64,000 nt of DNA from Anaerococcus senegalensis JC48 (GCF_000321005.1 NZ_HE578908.1:62001-126000); one strand, 5' to 3'; shown: positions 10,054 to 19,698, counted from the stretch's first letter. A program made the numbers and translations. Notes: generated by a model from the sequence alone, not told the origin.

Positions 10054-12690
10054 TTATTTTTCTTTCTTCTTTAATATAGCTGTAGCAAATGTACTCATTA
10101 AACCAATTAACATTGGTGCTAATGAAGATTCGACACTTGTGTTTGGATTTTCATTAGAAACTTTATTAACTTTTTTAGCCAATCTTCCTTGACTCGCTTT
10201 TTCCCATACTGCTTCTAGCTTAGTTTTTCCATCTAGTTTTATTTTATCTCCTGGATAGTAAATTTTATTTCCATATCTCCAGTATAAGAAATTTAATCCT
10301 TGTTTTTTAGGTGTTTTTAGTGTTATATAATTAGATTCTTTTTCTTTAAATTTATCTAATTTTTCTTTAGCATCTTTATAATTTTCTAAAGCTAGGTCAT
10401 ATTTTGCTTTTACATCTTCTAGTTGTTTAGATATTGAGTTTGATTTTTCTTTTGCATCTTCTAAATCTTTTTCACTATTTTCTAATTCTTTTTCATATTT
10501 TTCTTTATCAGCCAATAAGTTTTTAATGTAATCAAATTCTTTATAAGATTCAGGATCATTTAAATCCACTGATTTTGATTTTTCATACAAATCTTTTGCT
10601 TTTTCTAACTGTTCTTTTGTATTAACTATTTGATTTTCTAATTCGGCTATTTTTTGATTATTTTCTTTTAATTCTTTTTTAGCTTGAGATAGTTCATTTT
10701 GTGCTTTTTCAAAATTATCTAACGCTTGCTTATAAGATTTAAATTGTTTATTTGTAATATCTAAATTTTCTTTAGCTTTTTTATAATTAGCCTTGCTTAT
10801 ATTTAGATTATCTAAGGAAGCTTCTTTTTCGTTTGATTTTTCTTCAATTTGATTTTTCAAATCTTCTTTTTCTTTATCTAAATTATCAAGTCTTTTTTTG
10901 TTTTCTTTTAATTTTTCTTTGTCTTTAGCATTTTCTTTTGATAATGGATCTATTTTTTTATTTAGATTATTTATATTTGACTTAACTCTAGATATTTCAG
11001 CTTGTTTTGACTTTAATTTATTTTCTAAATCTTTTATAGTATTTTGTACATTTTGAATTTTTTGTAAAAGATCTTTATCTTGAATTGTTTCTGCATTGAT
11101 TTTTCTTTTTAAATCTTCAATATAATTTTTAAGTCTTTTTTCATATTCATCAATAGAGTAAGTTTTTTGATTTTTTACCTTATTAAATACTGAAGATGAA
11201 ACTCCTTGACCCATAGCATAACCAGCACTTACAGTTGGATTTTGATTGAATGTATATCCAAGGTCAACTATTTGTGCATAATGCCATATTGTCATATTAG
11301 AATTTTCTCTTTTAACCTTACTCTCTACATCACTTATGTTTGTATAAACGCCCTTTTTATTTCTATCAAAATATGGTTTTTCTCTATCCCACCAGAAATC
11401 AATAGAGTTTTCAGGTCCAAATCCCCATGTTAAATTTTCTTCTTGAGGATGAATTTTCGCATGTACTTTGTTGTAATCTACACCATATTTATTTAAGATT
11501 ACTCTTGTATAGTTGGCATTTGCTTGAGCTACTGCCATATCATAATCGCTTATTCTTAATACATTAAGATTTCTGCCATTATAACCCTTATCTTTTTGTC
11601 TTTTAGCATTTACTTTTCTAAGAGCATCAATTGAGTCTAGCATGTTTTCAATCTTCCTAGAATCATCTTGATTATAATTTTTATTTGCTTGTAAGTATAT
11701 ATTTGAATTCCATTTATTTTTACTATAACCTGGTAATTTTTTAAATACATCTATAGCTTGTTGAGAACCGTTTTGTCTGAAAAATCCAACAGAACCCTCA
11801 TTCCATTGTTTAAGAGCCTCAGCTTTTTGTTTTTCAGTAACAGAATTTTTAGCATGTTTTTGTAGTTGTTCTAATTCTTTTTGTCTAGAATCTAATTGAG
11901 ATTTTAGATTTTCTTTTTCAGAATTTAATTTATTCAAAGAATTTTCTTTTTTAGCTTTATCATTTTCTAATGCACTTATTTTAGAATCATTTTCTTTGAC
12001 TTTTACTTCTAATTTTTTGTTATCTTTTTCAAAATTATTTAAATTTTCTAATTCTTTATTTTTTTCATCTAATGCTTTAGTTTTTTCTTTGTAATCACTT
12101 TCAGCCTTGTTTTTATTATTATCAGCTTCACTTAAATTATTTTCTGCAGCTTTTATTTTTTCTTCAGCATCTGGATTTTTTTCTTTTTTAGCATCTAAAT
12201 TTTTCTTAGCTGTATCTTTTTCTTGTGTTTTTTCATTTACAGTTTCTTCTGATTTTTGAGCTGATTTTTCTGAATTTTCAAGTTCTTTTTCTTGATTATT
12301 TAGCTTTGAACTTTTTTCTTCTACATTTTTTTCTTGAATTTTTGTATTATCTTCTACAGCAGTCTCTAGCTTATTATTAGTTTCTTGTAAATTTCCTTCA
12401 CTTACTTCTTTTTTTGACTCTAAATTTTTGTTTGTCTCATTTACTTTATCATAAGCTTTTTGACTTTCATCCAAATTTTCACTAGCAAGATCATAATCTT
12501 TTTTAGCTTCGTCATAATTTTCTTTAGCTTCTTTGTAATTTTTTGGATTCGATTTGTTTTCATTACTGTAATTCTCAACATTTGTAGTTGTATTCAAAGA
12601 ATCCGCTAAAGAGATTCCATTTGATTGAACAAGAACAGATGTAGATATAGCCATAGCCAAGGCTACTTTTTTCATATTTTTTGATTTCAT
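10054..12690 (-). CDS. Cell-wall surface protein: coiled coils, SEC10/PgrA-like CAP domain, sortase-type tail
   Basis: 878 residues. Signal peptide at 1-33 (MKKVALAMAISTSVLVQ...), then a Lys/Glu/Asn-rich coiled coil to about 275, a CAP/SCP-like domain at about 295-500 resembling the SEC10/PgrA surface-exclusion family (EGSVGFFRQNGSQQAIDVF, MAVAQANANYTRVI, ENLTWGFG, HYAQIVD), a second coiled coil to about 780, an InlB-like beta module (FLYWRYGNKIYYPGDKI) and a C-terminal wall-sorting region: NPNTS, hydrophobic span, KKKEK. The motif departs from LPxTG. The open frame extends 29 codons further upstream, but the promoter lies inside that stretch and the ATG at 12690 starts the signal peptide. 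Likely an adhesin or wall-spanning stalk; its ligand is unknown. Confidence 0.85.
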   Translation of the reverse strand: MKSKNMKKVALAMAISTSVLVQSNGISLADSLNTTTNVENYSNENKSNPKNYKEAKENYDEAKKDYDLASENLDESQKAYDKVNETNKNLESKKEVSEGNLQETNNKLETAVEDNTKIQEKNVEEKSSKLNNQEKELENSEKSAQKSEETVNEKTQEKDTAKKNLDAKKEKNPDAEEKIKAAENNLSEADNNKNKAESDYKEKTKALDEKNKELENLNNFEKDNKKLEVKVKENDSKISALENDKAKKENSLNKLNSEKENLKSQLDSRQKELEQLQKHAKNSVTEKQKAEALKQWNEGSVGFFRQNGSQQAIDVFKKLPGYSKNKWNSNIYLQANKNYNQDDSRKIENMLDSIDALRKVNAKRQKDKGYNGRNLNVLRISDYDMAVAQANANYTRVILNKYGVDYNKVHAKIHPQEENLTWGFGPENSIDFWWDREKPYFDRNKKGVYTNISDVESKVKRENSNMTIWHYAQIVDLGYTFNQNPTVSAGYAMGQGVSSSVFNKVKNQKTYSIDEYEKRLKNYIEDLKRKINAETIQDKDLLQKIQNVQNTIKDLENKLKSKQAEISRVKSNINNLNKKIDPLSKENAKDKEKLKENKKRLDNLDKEKEDLKNQIEEKSNEKEASLDNLNISKANYKKAKENLDITNKQFKSYKQALDNFEKAQNELSQAKKELKENNQKIAELENQIVNTKEQLEKAKDLYEKSKSVDLNDPESYKEFDYIKNLLADKEKYEKELENSEKDLEDAKEKSNSISKQLEDVKAKYDLALENYKDAKEKLDKFKEKESNYITLKTPKKQGLNFLYWRYGNKIYYPGDKIKLDGKTKLEAVWEKASQGRLAKKVNKVSNENPNTSVESSLAPMLIGLMSTFATAILKKKEK

Positions 12691-12721
12691 AATAAATTCT
12701 ACGTTAAACGTAATCCTCCCC
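12691..12721 (-). promoter_or_regulatory. Distant Shine-Dalgarno with a small hairpin
   Basis: GGGGAGG ends about 24 bases before the ATG, much farther than usual. Between them TACG-TTTAA-CGTA could form a small hairpin and shorten the effective distance to about 11 bases. Confidence 0.4.
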
Positions 12722-12748
12722 TTGATATTGTTACAACTTAGTAAATAA

Positions 12749-12777
12749 ATTTTATCAAATTTTACTGAAAAATACAA
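12749..12777 (-). promoter_or_regulatory. Promoter of the surface protein gene
   Basis: -35 TTGTAT (12777-12772), 17-base spacer, -10 TAAAAT (12754-12749). Transcription would start near 12742, downstream of the longest possible start codon, which supports the start at 12690. Confidence 0.55.
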
Positions 12778-12862
12778 CTATTTATATAAAAATTACATAA
12801 TTTAACTATTTTTTATTAATCAAATTGTAATAACTTTTACAAATACGAATTAATTTGAAACT

Positions 12863-13510
12863 TTATAGTAAATTTTTTAATAAATTTATATCTAAAATAT
12901 AAATATCTTTGCCAGAAATTTTTATAATATTCTCATCTGCCATATTAGATAATTCTCTTGACAAAGAAGGTCTTGTAGTTGATAGGAAGTCGGCTAGCTC
13001 TTCTCTTGTTTGTTTTAATTTTATCTTATTATTTTCTTCTTCTATTAATAAAAAATTTGCTATTTTTTGTCTGAGAGTAAATTGATTAGTAATTTGATTT
13101 TTTTGACTTAGAATAAGGCATTTTTTACTTATTAAATTTATATAATTTATCAGAAAAGATTTTGGCATAAATTCATTAATCAAATTTCTAAACTCTTTTA
13201 TTACCAATATCTTAGATTTTTTTTGAACTAAGGCTGAAAAATCAAAAGGTTCATTTAGATAGGCATAAACTTCTCCAAATATTCCTTTATTATTAAAAGT
13301 TTGTATTATTGATCTTTTACCATTTGAATCAAATTTTGCCACAAGAATCGATCCTTCTATCAAAAAATATAAATCTCCTTTTATATCGCCTTGATTGAAT
13401 ATATATGATCCTTTTTCATAAGTTTTTTCTTCTATTTTTATGTTTTCTTCCAATATTTTCAAATCTTTTTCTGTTAAGTTTTTAAATAATGGTATTTGTC
13501 TTAAATTCAT
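12863..13510 (-). CDS. Crp/Fnr-family transcription regulator
   Basis: 215 residues. N-terminal cyclic-nucleotide-binding-type beta barrel (KGSYIFNQGDIKGDLYFLIEG, then GIFGEVYAYLNEP) and a C-terminal winged helix of the Crp type (TREELADFLSTTRPSLSRELSNM). No N-terminal cysteine cluster is present, so it is not an iron-sulfur Fnr. It lies downstream of hcp in the same direction; Crp-family regulators next to hcp often control nitric-oxide/nitrosative stress response (HcpR-type). The operator-like palindrome before hcp fits this role. The target is an inference. Confidence 0.85.
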   Translation of the reverse strand: MNLRQIPLFKNLTEKDLKILEENIKIEEKTYEKGSYIFNQGDIKGDLYFLIEGSILVAKFDSNGKRSIIQTFNNKGIFGEVYAYLNEPFDFSALVQKKSKILVIKEFRNLINEFMPKSFLINYINLISKKCLILSQKNQITNQFTLRQKIANFLLIEEENNKIKLKQTREELADFLSTTRPSLSRELSNMADENIIKISGKDIYILDINLLKNLL

Positions 13511-13701
13511 TTTCCACCTCTATAAAATTATACCTTATTAATATTTTTAAAATAAAAAATTCAAATATATTGTTTTTTTCTTTTATCTCATTATATCGAA
13601 TTATTTAAATAAAGTTATTTAACAAAATATATTTTAATAATATATAATCAAGACTAAATCTAGGATTTTTGTCATAGAAAAGAATAAGTTAAGGAGAAAT
13701 T

Positions 13702-13865
13702 ATGATATCTAATTTGATTAATAGTTTAAATAGTGTAATTAGAAAAGAGAAATTGATTTGGTTTAGAATTTATCAGATTTATTTAATTCTTTGATGGTTA
13801 TTCCAAATGTGATCACACTTTTTTACTTGCATAAGGATGTTAAAGAAATGATTAAGGAATATTAA
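13702..13865 (+). pseudogene. Remnant of an alanine/glycine:Na+ symporter gene (AGCS)
   Basis: An RBS (AAGGAG) and ATG start a 26-codon frame MISNLINSLNSVI... like an AGCS N-terminus. After a switch of frame the sequence reads DLFNSLMVIPNVITLFYL...MIKEY and stops at 13865; this matches the C-terminus of AGCS transporters (compare DTANALMVIPNIIALIIM in the intact copy at 47222-48631). About 400 internal codons are missing, so only both ends survive. The rest of 13511-13925 holds the crp upstream region and a terminator. Confidence 0.7.
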
Positions 13866-13872
13866 AATTTAA

Positions 13873-13900
13873 AAAAGACCCACTATTTAGTGGGTCTTTT
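13873..13900. terminator. Bidirectional terminator
   Basis: GACCCACT (13877-13884), loop ATTT, AGTGGGTC (13889-13896), flanked by A and T tracts on both sides. It would end hcp (leftward) and once ended the symporter gene (rightward). Confidence 0.85.
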
Positions 13901-13925
13901 AATAAGATTTATTTTCTTTTTATTT

Positions 13926-15542
13926 TTACGCTGTAAATTCTTCTAAGTCTTTTTCTACATTTGTAATTGGAGCAATATTGAAATTTTCTACCAAGAAGTC
14001 TACTACTGTTTCAGATAAGAAAGCAGGTAGTGTTGGTCCTAGGTGAATATTTTGTACTCCTAGACTTAATAAAGCTAGTAAAACTATTACAGCTTTTTGT
14101 TCATACCAAGCTATATTAAATTCTAGTGGTAAGTCATTTACTGATTCAAGACCAAAGGCATCTTGTAATAATAAAGCAGTTTTTACCAAAGAATATGAAT
14201 CGTTACATTGACCAGCATCTAATACTCTTGGAATTCCATTTATGTCTCCAAGATTTAATTTGTTGTATCTGTATTTTGCACAACCTGCTGTTAAAATCAC
14301 ATAATCTTTTGGTAATTTTTCTGCAAATTCTGTGTAATATGATCTTGTCTTGTGTCTTCCGTCACATCCTGCCATTACAACAAATTTTTTAATATTTCCA
14401 GCCTTAATTTCTTTTACCACATCTCCAGCAAGAGCTTCAACTTGATTGTGGGCAAATCCTCCAACAATTTTTGTATTCTCAAGATTTTCTGGAGCCTTGC
14501 AAGATTTTGCCATCTCAATAATTTGTGAGAAATCTTTATGGCCATTTTCATCTGGGTCTATGTGTTTTGCACCAGGGTATCCTGCATTTCCTGTTGTAAA
14601 TAACCTATCAAGGTAATCATTATCTTTTTTAAGTGGAACTATACAGTTTGTTGTCATTAAAATTGGTCCGTTGAATTTTTGAAATTCTTCATTTTGGCTC
14701 CACCAAGAATTTCCATAATTTCCGTGGAAGTGTTCATATTTTTTGAATTTTGGATAGTAGTTTGCAGGTAACATTTCTGAGTGAGTATAAACATCTACAC
14801 CAGTACCCTTTGTTTGTTCAAGCAACATTTCCATATCATTTAAATCGTGACCTGAAATTAAAATTGCTGGATTTTCTCCTGCAGAAAAATCTACTTCAGT
14901 AATTTCTGGATTACCAAATTTTTCTGTATTTGCCTTATCCAAAGTTTCCATTGCCATAAGACCATGTTTTCCAGTTTCCATTGTTAAATTAATTAAATCA
15001 TTTATATCCTTATCATCTTTTAAAGTTTTTTCCAAAGTTTGGGCTATAAATTTATCAACTTCATTATTTCTATATCCCAAAACATTTGCGTGATGGTTAT
15101 AAGCTGCCATTCCCTTTAGACCATAAGTTACAAGTTCTACCAAAGATCTTTCGTCTTCATTTACAATATTTAATACACCGACTTCGATAGCTTTTCTTTT
15201 TAGCTCATCCCTATCATCACTTGTATATTTTGCTGCATCTGATAAATTTTCAATATTATTTTCTTTGATTAATTCATCCTTTGCCTTTATAGTTTCTTCT
15301 ACCTTGTCTAAAATATCTTCTTCATCAAAATTTGCATTTGTAATTGTTACAAACATATTATTTGAAATTAAATCATAATATTTAGAATCAACTTTTTCTA
15401 ATTTATTTAAAACTTCAGCAAGTCCCTTTGTCACATAAATTAATAAATCTTGGCTATTTGCTGTATTTTCATCTTTTCCACAAACGCCTACTTTTGTACA
15501 GCCCTTGTTGCCAGCTGTTTCTTGACATTGAAAACAAAACAT
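13926..15542 (-). CDS. hcp: Hydroxylamine reductase / hybrid cluster protein
   Basis: 538 residues. The N-terminus carries four cysteines at 3, 6, 15 and 21 ([13 protein letters not shown]...GVC), the class I [4Fe-4S] pattern of anaerobes. Later conserved pieces include [39 protein letters not shown] and [13 protein letters not shown], which contribute hybrid cluster ligands. Known activities of the family are NO reduction, hydroxylamine reduction and protein S-nitrosylation. An operator-like palindrome and promoter precede it; the Crp-like gene lies downstream. Confidence 0.97.
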   Translation of the reverse strand: MFCFQCQETAGNKGCTKVGVCGKDENTANSQDLLIYVTKGLAEVLNKLEKVDSKYYDLISNNMFVTITNANFDEEDILDKVEETIKAKDELIKENNIENLSDAAKYTSDDRDELKRKAIEVGVLNIVNEDERSLVELVTYGLKGMAAYNHHANVLGYRNNEVDKFIAQTLEKTLKDDKDINDLINLTMETGKHGLMAMETLDKANTEKFGNPEITEVDFSAGENPAILISGHDLNDMEMLLEQTKGTGVDVYTHSEMLPANYYPKFKKYEHFHGNYGNSWWSQNEEFQKFNGPILMTTNCIVPLKKDNDYLDRLFTTGNAGYPGAKHIDPDENGHKDFSQIIEMAKSCKAPENLENTKIVGGFAHNQVEALAGDVVKEIKAGNIKKFVVMAGCDGRHKTRSYYTEFAEKLPKDYVILTAGCAKYRYNKLNLGDINGIPRVLDAGQCNDSYSLVKTALLLQDAFGLESVNDLPLEFNIAWYEQKAVIVLLALLSLGVQNIHLGPTLPAFLSETVVDFLVENFNIAPITNVEKDLEEFTA

Positions 15543-15600
15543 AATAAAATCCTTTCTTTTATATACTCTATTTATATCTTCTCTTTGATATTACAATTCT

Positions 15601-15642
15601 ATAATACAGGAAAAAAAACTATTAATCGGTAACCTATGTTAC
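15601..15642 (-). promoter_or_regulatory. hcp promoter with Crp-type operator
   Basis: Perfect inverted repeat GTAAC-CTAT-GTTAC at 15629-15642. Reading leftward, the -10 candidate TATTAT lies at 15606-15601, which puts the start near 15594 and the palindrome centre at about -41.5, the classical class II activator position. No good -35 is present, as expected for an activated promoter. Confidence 0.65.
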
Positions 15643-15651
15643 ATTTAAAAA

Positions 15652-17130
15652 TTATTTTTTATTTTCAAGTTTTTTTAGGTGGTCTTTGGCAGCTTTTATA
15701 TATTCTTCCATGACCTTTATTCTTGCATATTTTTTACAGTTTCCTTCAACAATTATCCAAGGACTATAGTCAGTATTGGTTCTTTCGAGCATTTCATTCA
15801 TTGCCTCAATATAATCATCCCATTTGTCCCTATTTCTCCAGTCCTCATCTGTAATTTTATATTGCTTATCAGGCTCTCTCTGCCTATCCTTAAATCTTTT
15901 TAATTGCTCGTCCTTATCAATAGTTACAAAAAATTTCAAAATCAAAGAACCGTGGTCATAAATTTGCTTTTCCATATCGAGCATTTCACCGTAAGCCCTG
16001 TCCCATTCGTTTGTTTTGGCAAAGCCTTCAACTCTTTCAACCATAACCCTTCCATACCAAGATCTTGAAAAAATTCCTACATAGCCATCTTCAGGAAGTT
16101 TTGTAAAAAATCTCCACAAATAATTTCTAGATAATTCTTCATTTGATGGGGCAGAAATTCCGTGTACCTTGTAAAGTCTTGGATCAACTTCCTTGATTAA
16201 TCTTTCAATAGCTCCGTCTTTTCCCGCTGCATCAACTCCCTCAAAAACCAAAACTTGACTGATACCCTTTTGATAATATTTGTACATAATTTTTGCAACT
16301 TCATCCTGGAGCTTATCTTTTTTCTCCTCATATTCATCATCAGAAATAGTTTTAGAAAGATCTATATTTTGTAAAATGTTAGAAGAAGAAATATAATCTC
16401 TCTCTACATTTTCATTTTCTTCCCTTTGCCTAATAACTCTTTCCATTCCTTGACTAATCCTATCGATTGCAAGACCCAAAACTTCCTTGCTGGCAGCTTT
16501 TTTGTCATTAGAATCAACAATATCCCATCTTGAATAAGAAAAATCTGTAGCCTCTAAGGTCTTTTTGAAATGTTTTTCATAATCCTTGTAGCTTTTTTGC
16601 TCATCCAAATCCAAACCATCTATATAAAAATCTTCCTTAAAAGAATCTTCTAATTTTTCAATTCTTTTTTTCTGTTCCTTTTTATCAATATTCAAGAAAA
16701 ATTTCAAAATAATAGTTTGGTCATCAAAAAGAGCCTTCTCTATAGATTTTATAGAATCAATCCTTTTTTTAATTTCTTTATCAGATAAATTTTTCTTTTC
16801 AAAAATTTTATAATAAAAAGACCTATCAAAAATTTTAATCCTTCCCTTTTGAGGTACATCTATCCAAAACTTCCTTATAAAAGGATACTTATCATCAAAA
16901 GATTCATCCTTATCAAAAACATCAACGTCAAAATTTTTAGCGGCAAACTCTCGGCATAAGTCCTTAATAACAAAGCCACGACCAGAAGATTCCCATCCAT
17001 CAACAATAATTAAAATTGGAATATCCAAATCATTACAAATTCTAGAAAGTCTACCAAGCCTTTCCGCAAGCTCAGAACGTTTAAAATTTTGAAACTTCAT
17101 TTTCCTATCAACACTAATACTATTAGTCAT
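15652..17130 (-). CDS. pap: Polyphosphate:AMP phosphotransferase (two PPK2 domains)
   Basis: 492 residues, the length of the fused two-domain PPK2 class II enzymes. Domain 1 (about 25-235) has IIVDGWESSGRGFVIKDL with a changed Walker A; domain 2 (about 265-490) has the active VFEGVDAAGKDGAIERLI and SRSWYGRVMVERVEGF. Such enzymes make ADP from AMP and polyphosphate. Domain 1 is probably structural. The substrate is inferred from the family; AMP is most likely. Monocistronic. Confidence 0.88.
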   Translation of the reverse strand: MTNSISVDRKMKFQNFKRSELAERLGRLSRICNDLDIPILIIVDGWESSGRGFVIKDLCREFAAKNFDVDVFDKDESFDDKYPFIRKFWIDVPQKGRIKIFDRSFYYKIFEKKNLSDKEIKKRIDSIKSIEKALFDDQTIILKFFLNIDKKEQKKRIEKLEDSFKEDFYIDGLDLDEQKSYKDYEKHFKKTLEATDFSYSRWDIVDSNDKKAASKEVLGLAIDRISQGMERVIRQREENENVERDYISSSNILQNIDLSKTISDDEYEEKKDKLQDEVAKIMYKYYQKGISQVLVFEGVDAAGKDGAIERLIKEVDPRLYKVHGISAPSNEELSRNYLWRFFTKLPEDGYVGIFSRSWYGRVMVERVEGFAKTNEWDRAYGEMLDMEKQIYDHGSLILKFFVTIDKDEQLKRFKDRQREPDKQYKITDEDWRNRDKWDDYIEAMNEMLERTNTDYSPWIIVEGNCKKYARIKVMEEYIKAAKDHLKKLENKK

Positions 17131-17212
17131 ACTCCCTCCTTTTTAACTTATTACCCAAATTTTTTGTTAGTTTTATAAAATATAACAATTAAAATTTCAA
17201 ACCTTATTGTTT

Positions 17213-17241
17213 TTGATAAAAAAATATTTCTCTAATATAAT
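17213..17241 (+). promoter_or_regulatory. Promoter of the HAD gene
   Basis: -35 TTGATA (17213-17218), 17-base spacer, -10 TATAAT (17236-17241), 31 bases before the ATG. Confidence 0.75.
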
Positions 17242-17271
17242 TATATAAAAAGAAAAGAAAAAGGAGTAAAA

Positions 17272-18087
17272 ATGAAAAAAATTATTGCAGTTGATATTGA
17301 TGGGACTTTATTAAATTCTAATAGAAAAATCAGCAAAAAAACTCATGATGCTTTAATCAAAGCTCAACAATTAGGACATATTGTTGTTATAGCATCAGGT
17401 CGTGATCCTTTTGGTGTTTATCCTTTTGCTGATATCTTGGAATTTAAAAAATTTGATGGTCTACTTTCTAATTTTAATGGTGGCAGAATTACAAATTATA
17501 AAACAGGCGAAGTAATAATTAATCATTCATTAGATCTTAATCTTGCTAAAGAAATTTTACAATTTTCCGAAAAAAATTTAGATATGCATTATATTATTTA
17601 TTCTGATGATGGAATACTTACAAGCTCATCTGATACCTATAATTTAAAAGAAATTTGTGATAAAGCCTTTACTAGTTATAAAGTTATTGATGCTTTAGCT
17701 TATAGTTTGGATTTTGCTCCAAATAAAATTATGTTTTCACAAAATCCTAATTTAATTGACAAAGATGCAAAAAAACTAAAGGATAAGTTTTTTGAAAAAA
17801 CTGCCCAAGTTAAATCCACTCCATATTTTTATGAAATTATGCCAAAAGGAATTGATAAGGGAAGAAGTTTAAAAGAAATTGCTGATTATTATAATATGTC
17901 TATGGATGATGTGATTGCCTTTGGTGATGAAGAAAATGATCTTACTATGATTGAAATGGCAGGATGTGGCATAGTTATGGGAAATGGAACTGATTTTATG
18001 AAATCAAAGGCAGATTTTATTACTAAAACTAATGATGAGGACGGTATAGCTTATTATTTGGAAAAATTTGTTTTTAATGAAAAATAA
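17272..18087 (+). CDS. Cof-type HAD-superfamily sugar-phosphate phosphatase
   Basis: 271 residues. HAD motif I VDIDGTLLNS at residues 5-14, motif II in VIASGRDP, a C2 cap domain in the middle, motif III lysine in the PKGIDKG region and motif IV FGDEENDLTMIEMAG. Cof-type enzymes dephosphorylate sugar phosphates, FMN or similar small molecules; the substrate cannot be told. Good RBS (AAGGAG). Confidence 0.9.
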   Translation: MKKIIAVDIDGTLLNSNRKISKKTHDALIKAQQLGHIVVIASGRDPFGVYPFADILEFKKFDGLLSNFNGGRITNYKTGEVIINHSLDLNLAKEILQFSEKNLDMHYIIYSDDGILTSSSDTYNLKEICDKAFTSYKVIDALAYSLDFAPNKIMFSQNPNLIDKDAKKLKDKFFEKTAQVKSTPYFYEIMPKGIDKGRSLKEIADYYNMSMDDVIAFGDEENDLTMIEMAGCGIVMGNGTDFMKSKADFITKTNDEDGIAYYLEKFVFNEK

Positions 18088-18159
18088 TTGAAAAAATATT
18101 ATTTTATCGAAAATTGGGTATAACTTTACTAGAGTATCTCAATAATTTAAGGAGGAATT

Positions 18160-19272
18160 ATGATAATAGGTATACCAAAAGAGATAAAAGATCAAGAATA
18201 CAGAGTTGCAGCCGTACCTGGTGCTGTTGCAGAATTAATAAAAGCAGGTCATGAAGTTTTGATTGAAACTAAGGCTGGAATTGGATCTGGTATTGAAGAT
18301 AAAGATTATGAAGAAGTTGGAGCAAAAATAATTGATTCTGCCAAAGATGTTTGGGAAAAAGCTGATATTATATATAAGGTTAAAGAACCACTAGAAGAAG
18401 AATACAAATATTTAAGAGAAGATTTAATTTTATATACTTATTTACATCTTGCTGGTAATGAAAATTTAGCTAAGGAATTAGTTGATAAAAAAGTTACAGG
18501 AATTGCTTATGAAACCTTAAAACTTGATAACAAATTGCCTTTACTTACCCCAATGAGTGAAATCGCAGGAAGAATGGCTGTTCAAGAAGGGGCAAGATAT
18601 CTTACAAAACCTGCTGGTGGTAGAGGAATTTTACTTCAAGGAGTTCCAGGTGTAAGACCAGCTCACGTTGTAATTGTAGGAGCAGGTACTGTAGGAACTG
18701 GAGCTGTTAGAATTGCTGTTGGTATGGGAGCAAGAGTTACAGTTTTGGATGTAAATATTGAAGCTTTAAGTCGTCTACAAGAATTGTTCCCAGATAAAAT
18801 CGAAACTCTTTATTCAAACTCAATAAATATTGAAGAATCAGTTAAAGGTGCTGACTTAGTTATTTCTACAGTTTTAATTCCTGGTAGACGTGCACCACAA
18901 CTTATAAAAGAAGATATGGTTAAACAAATGAAAGAAGGATCTGTAATAGTCGACGTAGCTATTGACCAAGGTGGTTCAACAGATATTACAAAAGGACATC
19001 CAACAAGCCATACTGATCCAATTTTTGTAAAACACGGTGTAATTCATTATGCTGTAGCAAATATTCCTGGTGCAGTTGCTATGACATCAACTTATGCTTT
19101 ATCAAATGCAACTACAAGATATATTAAAACAATAGCAAATCTCGGACTAAAAAACGCTTGTGAAAAATCTCCAGAACTTATCACTGCTGTAAATACCTAC
19201 GATGGGTATGTAACAAATAAGGGAGTTGCTGAAGATACTGGATTTGAATATAAAGAATTGAATATTAAATAA
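18160..19272 (+). CDS. ald: Alanine dehydrogenase
   Basis: 370 residues, typical length. N-terminal AlaDh/PNT domain (MIIGIPKEIKDQEYRVAAVP, with substrate-binding Arg and Lys) and NAD-binding Rossmann segment VIVGAGTVGTGAVRIAVGMG. It interconverts L-alanine and pyruvate plus ammonia with NAD. AAGGAGG precedes the ATG. Together with the alanine symporter at 47222-48631 it fits amino-acid fermentation. Confidence 0.96.
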   Translation: MIIGIPKEIKDQEYRVAAVPGAVAELIKAGHEVLIETKAGIGSGIEDKDYEEVGAKIIDSAKDVWEKADIIYKVKEPLEEEYKYLREDLILYTYLHLAGNENLAKELVDKKVTGIAYETLKLDNKLPLLTPMSEIAGRMAVQEGARYLTKPAGGRGILLQGVPGVRPAHVVIVGAGTVGTGAVRIAVGMGARVTVLDVNIEALSRLQELFPDKIETLYSNSINIEESVKGADLVISTVLIPGRRAPQLIKEDMVKQMKEGSVIVDVAIDQGGSTDITKGHPTSHTDPIFVKHGVIHYAVANIPGAVAMTSTYALSNATTRYIKTIANLGLKNACEKSPELITAVNTYDGYVTNKGVAEDTGFEYKELNIK

Positions 19273-19337
19273 TAAAAAAATGGAGCTGTTGCAAATCTAT
19301 GATTAAAAATCATTCTGCAACAGTTCCATTATTTTTT
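19273..19337. terminator. Bidirectional terminator after ald
   Basis: Stem TGGAGCTGTTGCA (19281-19293) with TGCAACAGTTCCA (19316-19328), one mismatch, A-run on the left and T-run on the right. It also serves the leftward SdpI-like gene. Confidence 0.85.
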
Positions 19338-19658
19338 TCTATACAATTTTATTTCAGTCATCACACTAATCATAATCAAAAATAAAATTTGTATTCCAGT
19401 TAAAACCAATACAATTTTGTCATTTAAATCATACTTATAAATAACAAAAATGGTCATTACCATACTAATTATTCCAAAAATTAAAGAAAGCTTTCCCGCA
19501 TAATTATTTGCAAATTTCCAATTTTTTTCACTTTCCATAGAAAGCCTAGACCTAAAGCCTGACCATCGATTTATTTTTTTATTTGCCTTATATTTTAGGA
19601 AAAAATACATAAAAAAGAATGTAACAGGCATTATCAAACTAATAATTAATAAATACAT
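19329..19658 (-). CDS. SdpI-family-like membrane protein
   Basis: 109 residues with three predicted membrane segments (1-20, about 55-77, about 83-102). The motif NRWSGFRSRLSMESEKNWKFANNYAGKL between the first and second resembles the NR..G.R...S...E.W..AN...G pattern of the SdpI immunity family. SdpI protects Bacillus from its toxin, but many family members have unknown roles. No toxin gene is nearby. Assignment is from the motif only. Confidence 0.65.
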   Translation of the reverse strand: MYLLIISLIMPVTFFFMYFFLKYKANKKINRWSGFRSRLSMESEKNWKFANNYAGKLSLIFGIISMVMTIFVIYKYDLNDKIVLVLTGIQILFLIMISVMTEIKLYRKK

Positions 19659-19698
19659 ATATCCTCCAAAATTATTTTTATCTATCCATAATATTACA

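Noticed and set aside
13600-13640. GTTATTTAAC upstream of the Crp-like gene as its own operator
   Set aside because: It departs from the GTAAC-N4-GTTAC form in both arms and spacing, and such AT-rich palindromes are expected by chance here.
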